Part shown: positions 1 through 6,080 of the stretch, piece by piece
How positions within the stretch are numbered: the stretch's first letter is position 1
Layout of the letters: each line of letters begins with the position of its first letter
Assembly (NCBI GenBank): GCA_030642565.1
Contig: DAOWNM010000176.1
Location: 1 to 6,080 of the forward strand
DNA: 6,080 nucleotides
Source: Bacteroidota bacterium
Lineage (GTDB): Bacteria > Bacteroidota > Bacteroidia > Bacteroidales > GCA-2748055
Direction: 5' to 3'
Position numbers and translations under genes: made by a program
Notes under the pieces: generated by a model
Databases searched by the model: none
The model's input: only the letters and a program-made list of their open reading frames with translations
Told to the model about the DNA's origin: nothing

Positions 1-577
1 CCCCATTCAGGGAGGGAATCAGTGTGCCATGTTTAAAAGGAATCTCCCCTCCGGCAGTTAACATGTGCCAGTTACGCACATAAGGTACTGAAAAATGGTC
101 GTAGGAGTAGTGAGCAAAAATCTCCGGTTGCTTGGATTGGGGCCGGGGCTGCTGCAGGGCCACCCTGTATCTCTCAAAGCGACCGGCCGAATCGGGTTCA
201 AGCTCTACGGCCCGCCCGGCACAGATTTCAAGCCTCTCCATATTGTTTTCCCAGTAAGCCAGATCGACGCATGTCTCATAGGCTTCATAAAGTTCGGGGT
301 CCTTCGTTATAACCTTGTCAAGAACCAGATAGGCCGAATCAAAACGGGATTCCCAGCCATGGATCCTGGCCAGGTAGAGTGCTGCATCGAAATACTCCTC
401 ATTCTTCTCCAGTAGATCGTAGCCGATCTGTTTGGCACCATTATAGTCGCCCGCAGCTGCAAGATCGCGCATCCGGGCAAACTCCTTTTCAGGATTGGAC
501 TGTTGAAGTCTGTCCTGGGCATACAACTGAACCAGGGAACAGACGAATAGAGTGATAATAATGGATAGTCTCTGCAT
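1..577 (-). CDS. TPR and YaiO-type outer-membrane beta-barrel protein, 3'-truncated by the window edge
   Basis: The frame opens with ATG at 577 and stays open for 192 codons to the left edge, so the C-terminal part is missing. Residues 1-20 are a signal peptide (MQRLSIIITLFVCSLVQLYA) with probable cleavage before Q21. Residues about 31-145 are helical and TPR-like: AAGDYNGAKQIGYDLLEKN, then YFDAALYLARIHGWESRFD, then units ending ITKDPELYEAY and VELEPDSAGRFERY. From about residue 154 the sequence changes to alternating aromatic strands, AHYSYDHFSVPYVRNWHMLT followed by GGEIPFKHGTLIPSLN. This resembles the opening strands of the YaiO outer-membrane domain. TPR followed by YaiO barrel is the usual order in this family, so a periplasmic TPR arm on an outer-membrane barrel is expected. 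E. coli yaiO lies beside a predicted glycosyltransferase gene (yaiP), which gives a loose link to polysaccharide export or modification. The start is only eight bases after the receiver stop, suggesting co-transcription and coupled translation. Exact function is unknown. Confidence 0.8.
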   Translation of the reverse strand, partial: MQRLSIIITLFVCSLVQLYAQDRLQQSNPEKEFARMRDLAAAGDYNGAKQIGYDLLEKNEEYFDAALYLARIHGWESRFDSAYLVLDKVITKDPELYEAYETCVDLAYWENNMERLEICAGRAVELEPDSAGRFERYRVALQQPRPQSKQPEIFAHYSYDHFSVPYVRNWHMLTAGGEIPFKHGTLIPSLNG

Positions 578-585
578 AAAATGTA

Positions 586-948
586 TCAATTCTTCCCGGA
601 AAGGGACTTTACCATATCCACCATGACATTCAGATCAAATGGTTTGGTCAGATATGCGCTGGCGCCAAGCTCTTCAGCATGCACCCTGGTTTCATTATTG
701 GTTATACCTGTAATTACTACCACGGGGATTTTTGATTCCATCTGTGTGTTGATATGACGAATCAGTTCCAGTCCCTTGGTATAGGGCATATTGATATCAG
801 TAATGACAAGATCGATCTCCTCTTCACCCAGGATTCTGATACCCTGAACCCCGTCCCCGGCTTTAAACACATCGTAACCCGCCCTCTTCAGTGAAATTTC
901 AATGGTTCTCAGAGTCATTACATTATCTTCGCAAACTAGGATATTCAT
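586..948 (-). CDS. Stand-alone response-regulator receiver domain protein (CheY-like)
   Basis: This is a cytoplasmic phosphorylation switch of 120 residues made of one receiver domain and no output domain. The full acidic pocket is present: E7 and D8 (LVCEDN), phospho-acceptor D51 (LVITDINMP), T80 (VVVITG), aromatic Y99 and K102 (AYLTKPF). It should therefore be a functional phospho-acceptor from a histidine kinase, which is not encoded in this window. The ATG at 948 begins MNILVCEDN, the normal start of the first receiver strand. An upstream ATG at 1014 would add 22 unconserved residues and overlap the hydrolase gene by 41 bases, so it is rejected. No clear Shine-Dalgarno is visible (the leader ends AGAAAACC). 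The gene lies 25 bases after the hydrolase and ends in TGA eight bases before the next ATG, which argues for one operon. Without an output domain it must act by protein contact, as CheY and Spo0F do, or as a phosphorelay intermediate. The partner is unknown. Confidence 0.93.
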   Translation of the reverse strand: MNILVCEDNVMTLRTIEISLKRAGYDVFKAGDGVQGIRILGEEEIDLVITDINMPYTKGLELIRHINTQMESKIPVVVITGITNNETRVHAEELGASAYLTKPFDLNVMVDMVKSLSGKN

Positions 949-973
949 GGTTTTCTGATCATTTCTACGCAGT

Positions 974-3613
974 CTACTGCATAATGATTCGATGTTGTTC
1001 CAGGTTTTGGTCAATGGATAGAATGAATAGATAAATCCCGGGTTTCGTGTTCTGAATCTCTACCCAATTGGTTGCCTCCTCAAGTCTCAAAGAGACGATC
1101 TCCTTTCCGAGCATATCCACCACCCTTAAATAAGCTTCCTGAAATGGCTCCGGTATGGTGATACAGAACCGATCCTTCCCGGGATTGGGGAAGATAAAGG
1201 AGCTCCCATGTAACGCTGCATTCTCTGCAGACAAAGGATATCCCACATGCAGTTGAACCGGCACCAGTGTTGAGTATGTGGTTCCATCCTCCAGGTAGTA
1301 CATAAAAAAATCATCCCCTCTGAAGCCGGGATCGGGATCGTAAAGAAAACTACCGTCGGGATGGAGATAGAGATTACCGTGCTCTGTTCCACTCCCAAAG
1401 GAGAGTCGGACCTGCATTTCGTTTCCATCTATATCAAAATCGTTGTGAAGCAATCCCCCTTCACTATCCGGCTCCAATATGTTCCCGGGAAAAAGATGAA
1501 AAGTATCGGCCATGCCAATGGGCGGAGAATTGAACTGCGGCAACATCTGTTTCATGTAGTGAAACGACTGCTTTTTACGCTCGATAGGAGGATCATTGAT
1601 GATCTTCTCATAATCCCACGGACTCCAGATGTACTTCCCGGTCTGATATATCTCATCCAGCAGGCAAAGGGTGAGGGAAATACCGTCCGACAGTGTGTCC
1701 ATCTGTTCGATCACAATCTGCTCCCCCTCCTGATGCGAAAGATAGTGCATGGCTCTTCCTACAGTCGGAGCAGGAAAGTTAAGAAGGGTCCAGGGGATCC
1801 GGATCTCCAGGCTGTCATTAAACAGTGAAACTGCATTGAGAAACTGGTAAGGATCGTCCGAGGTAGAGATGGTCAGCTCCCCTATATACTGGGTCCTGTT
1901 GTGAACATAGTTGGTCTTCCACCTGACCGGATTCCAGAGTCCGTTATCACTGTGGGTGGAAACAACAGTATCGACTCTTACCAGGGACTTGATCCCATAG
2001 ATATCATAATCGGGAATCACAAACAGTTTGGCCAGATCGCCCCCCAGTGGTATCTGCAGTGCGAACTCGGCACGCAGGGTATCGGGTGCCACTCCAATGG
2101 AACGACCATCGGGCAGTATGGACTCACCCAGATTCGATTCATAGGTATCAAACGCCACCCAGAGCGTATCATCACTGTATTGCGGTGTATTCATATGAAC
2201 CCGTATCCTGAAAAAAGTGTAGTCGGAATGGACATCTATACTGGAAATTGCAGTGCCCGGATAGGTACCGGTTTTAATAAATGGGTCCGGGGGAGGTGCA
2301 TAGGCCAGAATCCCGAAATTCTGCTCCGGGGAGGTGAGGTTGTGCCACAGATGACGATACTCCTTGTCAGAGTAAGGATTTGTGATCCAGGTTTGCTTGA
2401 ACCACTCGTCGATCAGAGAAAACTGGACCCCGCCGGCACAGCCGGACTCCTCAATATTATCGAACATCCTGATGGTGTAGATTCCCTGTTGCTCCTCGGA
2501 ATGACCTCCATGGTGCATGCCGGAAGGCGAAAGGTGTCCACTTCCCCAGCTGGAGGGAACGCCGAATTCAGCAATGATCAAAGGGACACCCTGATAATGG
2601 GCTTTCAAATCTTTCAGGTAACCCAGGTAGTTATTGGGTCCATCTGCATCTGATTCTGCCAGATAATAGGGATCCTCAATAATAAAATCGGGATAATAGG
2701 GATAGGCATGGTATCCAATAAAAAAGCCTGCCGAAGAGTCTGTGCAGACCAGATTGGCCAGATCGATCTGCTCCGTATCTTCAAAGCTGTCACCCAACAA
2801 ATGCTCCGTTGGATGTGTAATGGGGTCGAGTGTAGGCCAGGATGAAAATCCAGTGGGCCTGACCGCCTGATAGTGCTCGTTTTCATAGAGCATCAGACCA
2901 TCGAGGCGTTGTGTCAGCCATACCTCTATCGGATCGCCGGATGGAAGCTGAAAGAAAGCCCCCTCATAAACAGTCTCCCCCGGATGATTCTGATTGGTTA
3001 AGGCAACCTCCCCGGGAAAGATCTCCCTGCCTGGCAGAAAACCGACCACCCATGGAGAGATATTGGAGGTGAAGTCGCCATGGGCCTTCCCTGTCCGCTG
3101 TTCAATGGTTATATCTCCGTGGACAGCGGCCACCACCTCCCTGATCTCCTGGTCGAAAGATGTGGTCTGCTCGAACAGATCGGTGACAGTCTCATTCTCC
3201 TCCAGCCAGACACCATGCATCACAAGCAGTGGATTCTGTGGATTTTCCAGGTTATACTCCCTTAGCTCATGATAAAACCTCGGAAAATGGAGTGTATATA
3301 AGCGGATGGTATTGTACCCTGCCTCTTTGATCAGGTCAAACCAGCGTCTATAATCCTCCGCCGTGGCTGCCAGCTGTCCCGGCTGAGTTCCGGGCACTGA
3401 AATACCCAGGTTGATGCCCTTGATAAAAATAGGGATATAGTTTGACCCGTTCCAGATGGCGAATTGCTCATCTTTCAGAGCGTAATCTCCGTGAAACTGT
3501 TCTGGTGCGGCAACTTGCTTGGTTTGCTGACTGAAAACACTACTCAGAAATACCTGACTCAAAATAAAAAGAGAGAGGAGTTTAAAACGAAAAAAGGGTA
3601 TTAAAATCTTCAT
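974..3613 (-). CDS. Secreted multidomain glycoside-hydrolase-like protein with cadherin-like and type IX sorting domains
   Basis: This is an 879-residue exported protein, probably acting on a polysaccharide outside the cell; substrate and GH family are not identified. Residues 1-28 are a signal peptide (basic MKILIPFFRFK, then a hydrophobic core, then SVFSQ). Residues about 40-440 resemble a (beta/alpha)8 hydrolase: IFIKGINLG at 62-70, NTIRLYTLHFPRFY at 101-114, GREIFPGE at 195-202, YHAYPYYPDF at 301-310, LIIAEFGVP at 345-353, and IDEWFKQTW at 401-409. By analogy with clan GH-A, E349 is the likely nucleophile and E197 the likely acid/base; both are inferences. Residues about 450-690 look beta-rich and are unassigned, possibly a carbohydrate-binding-like sandwich. 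Residues 697-790 form a bacterial cadherin-like/Ig domain with HNDFDIDGNEM and PDGSFLYDPDPGFRGDDFFMY. Residues 803-879 match the type A type IX sorting tail (FIFPNPGKDRF ... KPGIYLF ... HRIIMQ). The start at 3613 places the signal peptide at the N-terminus; an in-frame ATG at 3703 would overlap the aspartate kinase end and bury it. The stop is TAG, 25 bases before the receiver gene. Confidence 0.85.
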   Translation of the reverse strand: MKILIPFFRFKLLSLFILSQVFLSSVFSQQTKQVAAPEQFHGDYALKDEQFAIWNGSNYIPIFIKGINLGISVPGTQPGQLAATAEDYRRWFDLIKEAGYNTIRLYTLHFPRFYHELREYNLENPQNPLLVMHGVWLEENETVTDLFEQTTSFDQEIREVVAAVHGDITIEQRTGKAHGDFTSNISPWVVGFLPGREIFPGEVALTNQNHPGETVYEGAFFQLPSGDPIEVWLTQRLDGLMLYENEHYQAVRPTGFSSWPTLDPITHPTEHLLGDSFEDTEQIDLANLVCTDSSAGFFIGYHAYPYYPDFIIEDPYYLAESDADGPNNYLGYLKDLKAHYQGVPLIIAEFGVPSSWGSGHLSPSGMHHGGHSEEQQGIYTIRMFDNIEESGCAGGVQFSLIDEWFKQTWITNPYSDKEYRHLWHNLTSPEQNFGILAYAPPPDPFIKTGTYPGTAISSIDVHSDYTFFRIRVHMNTPQYSDDTLWVAFDTYESNLGESILPDGRSIGVAPDTLRAEFALQIPLGGDLAKLFVIPDYDIYGIKSLVRVDTVVSTHSDNGLWNPVRWKTNYVHNRTQYIGELTISTSDDPYQFLNAVSLFNDSLEIRIPWTLLNFPAPTVGRAMHYLSHQEGEQIVIEQMDTLSDGISLTLCLLDEIYQTGKYIWSPWDYEKIINDPPIERKKQSFHYMKQMLPQFNSPPIGMADTFHLFPGNILEPDSEGGLLHNDFDIDGNEMQVRLSFGSGTEHGNLYLHPDGSFLYDPDPGFRGDDFFMYYLEDGTTYSTLVPVQLHVGYPLSAENAALHGSSFIFPNPGKDRFCITIPEPFQEAYLRVVDMLGKEIVSLRLEEATNWVEIQNTKPGIYLFILSIDQNLEQHRIIMQ

Positions 3614-3634
3614 TAGAACCGAAATAGGATAATA

Positions 3635-3642
3635 CAAAGTTA
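3635..3642 (-). promoter_or_regulatory. Candidate Bacteroidota-type -7 element (TAACTTTG)
   Basis: Read on the minus strand, the bases are TAACTTTG, an exact match to the Bacteroidota -7 consensus TAnnTTTG. It lies 21 bases upstream of the ATG at 3613, so transcription would begin near 3628 with a leader of about 15 bases. I see no TTG or TTTG at the expected -33 distance upstream, which lowers confidence. It sits in the only gap in the window large enough for a promoter and would drive the hydrolase, receiver and outer-membrane protein genes. Confidence 0.4.
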
Positions 3643-3670
3643 ATTTAACTATTCTTTCTGAGAGATGGTT

Positions 3671-3697
3671 CCTTTTTTTGTAAAAAGGGTTAACCCT
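3671..3697 (-). terminator. Weak candidate terminator or attenuator at the end of the aspartate kinase gene
   Basis: A perfect 12-base palindrome, AGGGTTAACCCT (3686-3697), contains the aspartate kinase stop codon and is followed on the minus strand by a short T run. As a hairpin it gives only a 4-bp stem with a TTAA loop. An overlapping alternative pairs CCTTTTT with AAAAAGG (3671-3688) around a four-base loop. Both are weak and mutually exclusive. Location is the main argument: it lies between a metabolic gene pair and an unrelated cassette. It may be no terminator at all. Confidence 0.22.
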
Positions 3698-4955
3698 GAT
3701 CACGGATCAGCAACTCAATGTTCTGCACACCGCGCTGTTCCATGATCAACTCCTTGTTGATCATAACCCGGTCGATGGTGGACTGATCGAAGTAACGGAT
3801 AGTCACCAGTTCCAGTCCTGTCTGGTAGTCCACTTTGTATTTCTCCTCAAGTTCATCGGTTACCAGCCTCAACTTCCGTTTGTCCTTATTCACAATTATC
3901 TTGAAGCTAATGGCCGAATTCTGCATCATGTTGATCTTCATCCCGTGCTTGCTGAAGATCCCAAAAATCTCCTCCAGGTTGCCCTCGTTGATAAAGGAGA
4001 AATCGAGGGGTGAGGTACGGATCAGTACCTGGTCCATCTTAAAGATAAATGAAGGGGTCAGTTTGCTGTAAGATAGGTTCCCCACCAGGGTTCCGGGTGC
4101 ATCGGGCTCCACAAATGATTTCACATGCAGGTTGATGTTCTTGTTTTGTAACGGCTTGATGGTCTTGGGATGGATCACACCGGTGCCAAAAAAGGCCAGC
4201 TCAATGGCATCGAGATAGGACAATTTTTCGAGCAGGATGGTATCGTCAAAATACTTGGGATCGGCATTCAAGACTCCCGGAACATCCTTCCAGATGGTGA
4301 CATTCTCAGCCTTTAGCATATAGGCGAGAATGGCAGCCGTATAGTCCGATCCCTCCCTGCCCAGCGAGGTGGTCTGGTCGTTAATGGTGGAACCAAGAAA
4401 CCCCTGTGTGATCATGATCCGCTCCCCGTTAAATGTAAAATGCTCATTCACAAGCTGGTTCGAAAGTTCCCAGTCGACTTTTGCCTCACGCCATGTATTG
4501 TTGGTTTTCAACGAACGACGGATATCCATCCAGCGGGTGGGAATATCCGAGCTGTTTAGAAAATGACTGATGATGGTGGTGGAGAGCAGCTCTCCGTAAC
4601 AGATCAACTGGTCGTAGTCAAAATCATAATTAAGGGTAGGCTCCTTTGCCAGCCTGTCGGCCAGGTCGCCAAACAGCTCCTCCACATCTGCAAAAACTTT
4701 GTGGTCCTTATCCTCAAAGAGTCCGTTTAGCACCTCCAGGTGGTTTGCTTTCAGCGATTTGAACTCCTGCTTCAGCCTTTCACTCTTTCGGGCAGTATAG
4801 TGTTCGATAATCCGCTCGATGGCATTGGTGGTCTTCCCCATGGCAGAAACCACAACCACGATCTTCTCCTCCCTGTAACGTTTGAGAATCTCCACTATGT
4901 TTCTAACCGCCCCGGCACTCTTTACCGATGCCCCGCCAAATTTAAATACAATCAT
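3690..4955 (-). CDS. lysC: Aspartate kinase, monofunctional
   Basis: It phosphorylates L-aspartate with ATP, the first committed step towards lysine, threonine, methionine and diaminopimelate; it acts in the cytoplasm. The protein has 421 residues, typical of a monofunctional aspartokinase with no fused homoserine dehydrogenase. The amino-acid kinase domain covers about residues 1-285: KFGGAS at 5-10, YGELLST at 120-126, SLGREGSDYTAA at 197-208, WKDVPGVLNADP at 222-233, and LSYLDAIELAFFGTGVIHPKT at 245-265 (the family's conserved helix-turn with 'HP.T'). Residues about 303-421 look like the paired ACT regulatory region, with a recognisable piece at 328-356, so feedback inhibition by an end-product amino acid is expected from the family. 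The start at 4955 puts KFGG right at the N-terminus as in homologues. The frame runs up to an ATG at 5027, but that would add 24 unconserved residues overlapping the glycerate kinase. Upstream of 4955 there is AT-rich sequence and no proper Shine-Dalgarno. The symbol rests on function; isozyme identity cannot be resolved. Confidence 0.96.
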   Translation of the reverse strand: MIVFKFGGASVKSAGAVRNIVEILKRYREEKIVVVVSAMGKTTNAIERIIEHYTARKSERLKQEFKSLKANHLEVLNGLFEDKDHKVFADVEELFGDLADRLAKEPTLNYDFDYDQLICYGELLSTTIISHFLNSSDIPTRWMDIRRSLKTNNTWREAKVDWELSNQLVNEHFTFNGERIMITQGFLGSTINDQTTSLGREGSDYTAAILAYMLKAENVTIWKDVPGVLNADPKYFDDTILLEKLSYLDAIELAFFGTGVIHPKTIKPLQNKNINLHVKSFVEPDAPGTLVGNLSYSKLTPSFIFKMDQVLIRTSPLDFSFINEGNLEEIFGIFSKHGMKINMMQNSAISFKIIVNKDKRKLRLVTDELEEKYKVDYQTGLELVTIRYFDQSTIDRVMINKELIMEQRGVQNIELLIRDQG

Positions 4956-4965
4956 ATTATAATAA

Positions 4966-6080
4966 TTAAATTTCCATTTTAAGAAACCGGGCCATCCGTT
5001 CCCCTGTTCGCTCCAGAAGCTGTTCACCGTTTTCCAGTGATGACTCCAGATTGCCCGGTTTTTCCTGAATAGGCATCAGCACATCGAAACCCAGTTCGTA
5101 CAGCACCCCGGCATCCTCATCCAGTGTTCCTGCAACCCCAATCACTGGCTTTCCCTGTTTTTTGGCCATCTGTGCCACTCCGAACGGCGTCTTGCCAAAG
5201 CGGGTCTGGGCATCCATCTTTCCCTCGCCGGTAATCACCAGATCGGCTCCTTTTATCTTCTCCTCAAGACCCACCACACCGGCAATCATATCAAATCCTT
5301 TGACCAGGCCGGCATCCAGGAAAGCCATCAACCCCGCTCCCAGTCCACCAGCTGCCCCCGCTCCCGGCACCCTCGAAACCTCCTTGCCCAGCTGATCCTG
5401 AATCACCTCTGCAAAACGAACCAGATTTTGGTCCAGTTTCTCTACCATCTCCCGGTCAGCCCCTTTTTGCGGGCCATAAACAGCGGAAGCACCATGTGGC
5501 CCGGTCAATGGATTGGTCACATCACAGGCTACTACGATCTCCGTCCCGGTCACCCGTGGATCCAATCCTTCCATATGGATCTGTTTCACTTCACTCAGTG
5601 CACCGCCTCCCTGAACAGGTATGGATCCGAACTTCCCACTGAATTTCACACCCAGAGCCTCCGCCATGCCAGCCCCTCCATCGTTGGTGGCACTCCCCCC
5701 GATCCCCAGCAGGATCTTTTTAACGCCATGATCCAGCGCATCCTTTATCAACTGTCCGGTACCAAAGGTAGAGGTGATCCAGGGATCCCTCTCATCCCCT
5801 TTTAGGAGTTCAATGCCTGAAGCCGCCGCCATCTCGATCACAGCTGTCTCCCCATCGCCGGTAACACCGTAAAAAGAGGAGACCTCCCGCATCAGCGGAT
5901 CCATCACTTTCAATTCAATCCGCCCCCCACGGGTAGCATCGATGACAGATTCCACGGTACCTTCACCGCCATCGGCCATGGGAACCAGGGTGCAAAAGGC
6001 ATCCGGAAGAATTTTTTTTATACCTCTGCCAAGGGCAGAAGCCACCTCAATGGCGCTCAAACAATCTTTAAATGAATCGG
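4966..6080 (-). CDS. Glycerate kinase (GckA/GlxK-type family), 5'-truncated by the window edge
   Basis: This enzyme phosphorylates D-glycerate with ATP to give phosphoglycerate, feeding glycerate into lower glycolysis in the cytoplasm. About 370 residues are visible, close to the family's usual 370-385. The frame stays open to the right edge. The first complete codons read DSFKDCLSAIEV, matching the family's N-terminal 'APDSFKG(S/T)LSA' signature, so only about seven residues are missing. The TTG at 6060 is an internal leucine codon and not the start. Family motifs follow in order: ADGGEGT (about 5973-5956), GIGGSATNDGGAG (about 5706-5668), NPLTGPHGASAVYGPQKGA (about 5514-5458), PGAGAAGGLGAG (about 5367-5332) and TGEGKMDAQT (about 5232-5203). 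The gene ends in TAA at 4966-4968. Ten bases separate it from the aspartate kinase start, which suggests one transcript. Sequence alone does not tell whether the product is 2- or 3-phosphoglycerate. Confidence 0.95.
   Translation of the reverse strand, partial: DSFKDCLSAIEVASALGRGIKKILPDAFCTLVPMADGGEGTVESVIDATRGGRIELKVMDPLMREVSSFYGVTGDGETAVIEMAAASGIELLKGDERDPWITSTFGTGQLIKDALDHGVKKILLGIGGSATNDGGAGMAEALGVKFSGKFGSIPVQGGGALSEVKQIHMEGLDPRVTGTEIVVACDVTNPLTGPHGASAVYGPQKGADREMVEKLDQNLVRFAEVIQDQLGKEVSRVPGAGAAGGLGAGLMAFLDAGLVKGFDMIAGVVGLEEKIKGADLVITGEGKMDAQTRFGKTPFGVAQMAKKQGKPVIGVAGTLDEDAGVLYELGFDVLMPIQEKPGNLESSLENGEQLLERTGERMARFLKMEI

Noticed and set aside
307..522. A 71-codon minus-strand open frame within the YaiO-type gene.
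   Set aside because: It is in a different frame from the TPR/YaiO protein, has low-quality composition and no domain. The overlapping frame from 577 carries the real signals.
1361..1828. A 155-codon plus-strand open frame.
   Set aside because: It is antisense to the unassigned and cadherin-like parts of the hydrolase gene and has no family resemblance.
1901..2653. A 250-codon open frame on the plus strand opposite the hydrolase gene.
   Set aside because: It shows no recognisable domain or signal peptide and lies wholly antisense to a well-supported coding region. It is best explained as a shadow frame.
3614..3703. N-terminal extension of the secreted protein to the ATG at 3703.
   Set aside because: It would put 30 charged residues before the signal peptide and overlap the aspartate kinase stop region.
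4956..4965. A lysine riboswitch or attenuator ahead of aspartate kinase.
   Set aside because: Only ten bases separate the two genes, so there is no room for a structured leader.
4956..5027. N-terminal extension of aspartate kinase to the ATG at 5027.
   Set aside because: It would add 24 unconserved residues overlapping the glycerate kinase end, whereas the family begins just before KFGG.
6012..6019. A run of eight T (A on the coding strand) in the glycerate kinase gene, considered as a frameshift or slippage site.
   Set aside because: The frame is intact across it (GIKKILPD fits the family), so there is no sign of a frameshift.

Overview
The window is a compact stretch of bacterial chromosome in which all five genes lie on the minus strand. 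It most likely comes from a member of the Bacteroidota. The best evidence is a secreted protein with a C-terminal sorting domain of the type IX secretion system. Supporting signs are start codons without clear Shine-Dalgarno sequences, AT-rich leaders, and a -7 element of the Bacteroidota type (TAnnTTTG) in the one larger gap. The sequence does not allow a genus to be named. No RNA gene, insertion sequence, CRISPR array or large repeat was seen, and no gap between genes exceeds about 80 bases.

In transcription order (high to low coordinates), the window opens with a glycerate kinase cut by the right edge (reading frame 4966-6080). Ten bases later comes a monofunctional aspartate kinase (3690-4955). 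These two are housekeeping metabolic genes and probably share a transcript. A 76-base gap follows. It holds a candidate promoter for the downstream set and a weak palindrome over the aspartate kinase stop codon.

The second set is a tight cassette of three genes: a large secreted glycoside-hydrolase-like protein (974-3613), a stand-alone response-regulator receiver domain (586-948), and a TPR plus YaiO-type outer-membrane beta-barrel protein cut by the left edge (1-577). The gaps are 25 and 8 bases, so co-transcription is likely. An extracellular sugar-active enzyme, a phosphorylation switch and a TPR-barrel outer-membrane protein together suggest a regulated envelope or exopolysaccharide module. 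This is an inference from gene content. No polysaccharide synthase is visible here, and one might lie beyond the left edge.

For the three complete genes the longest open frame is not the best gene model. The aspartate kinase, the secreted hydrolase-like protein and the receiver protein all fit their families better from internal methionines (4955, 3613 and 948). The glycerate kinase start lies outside the window.
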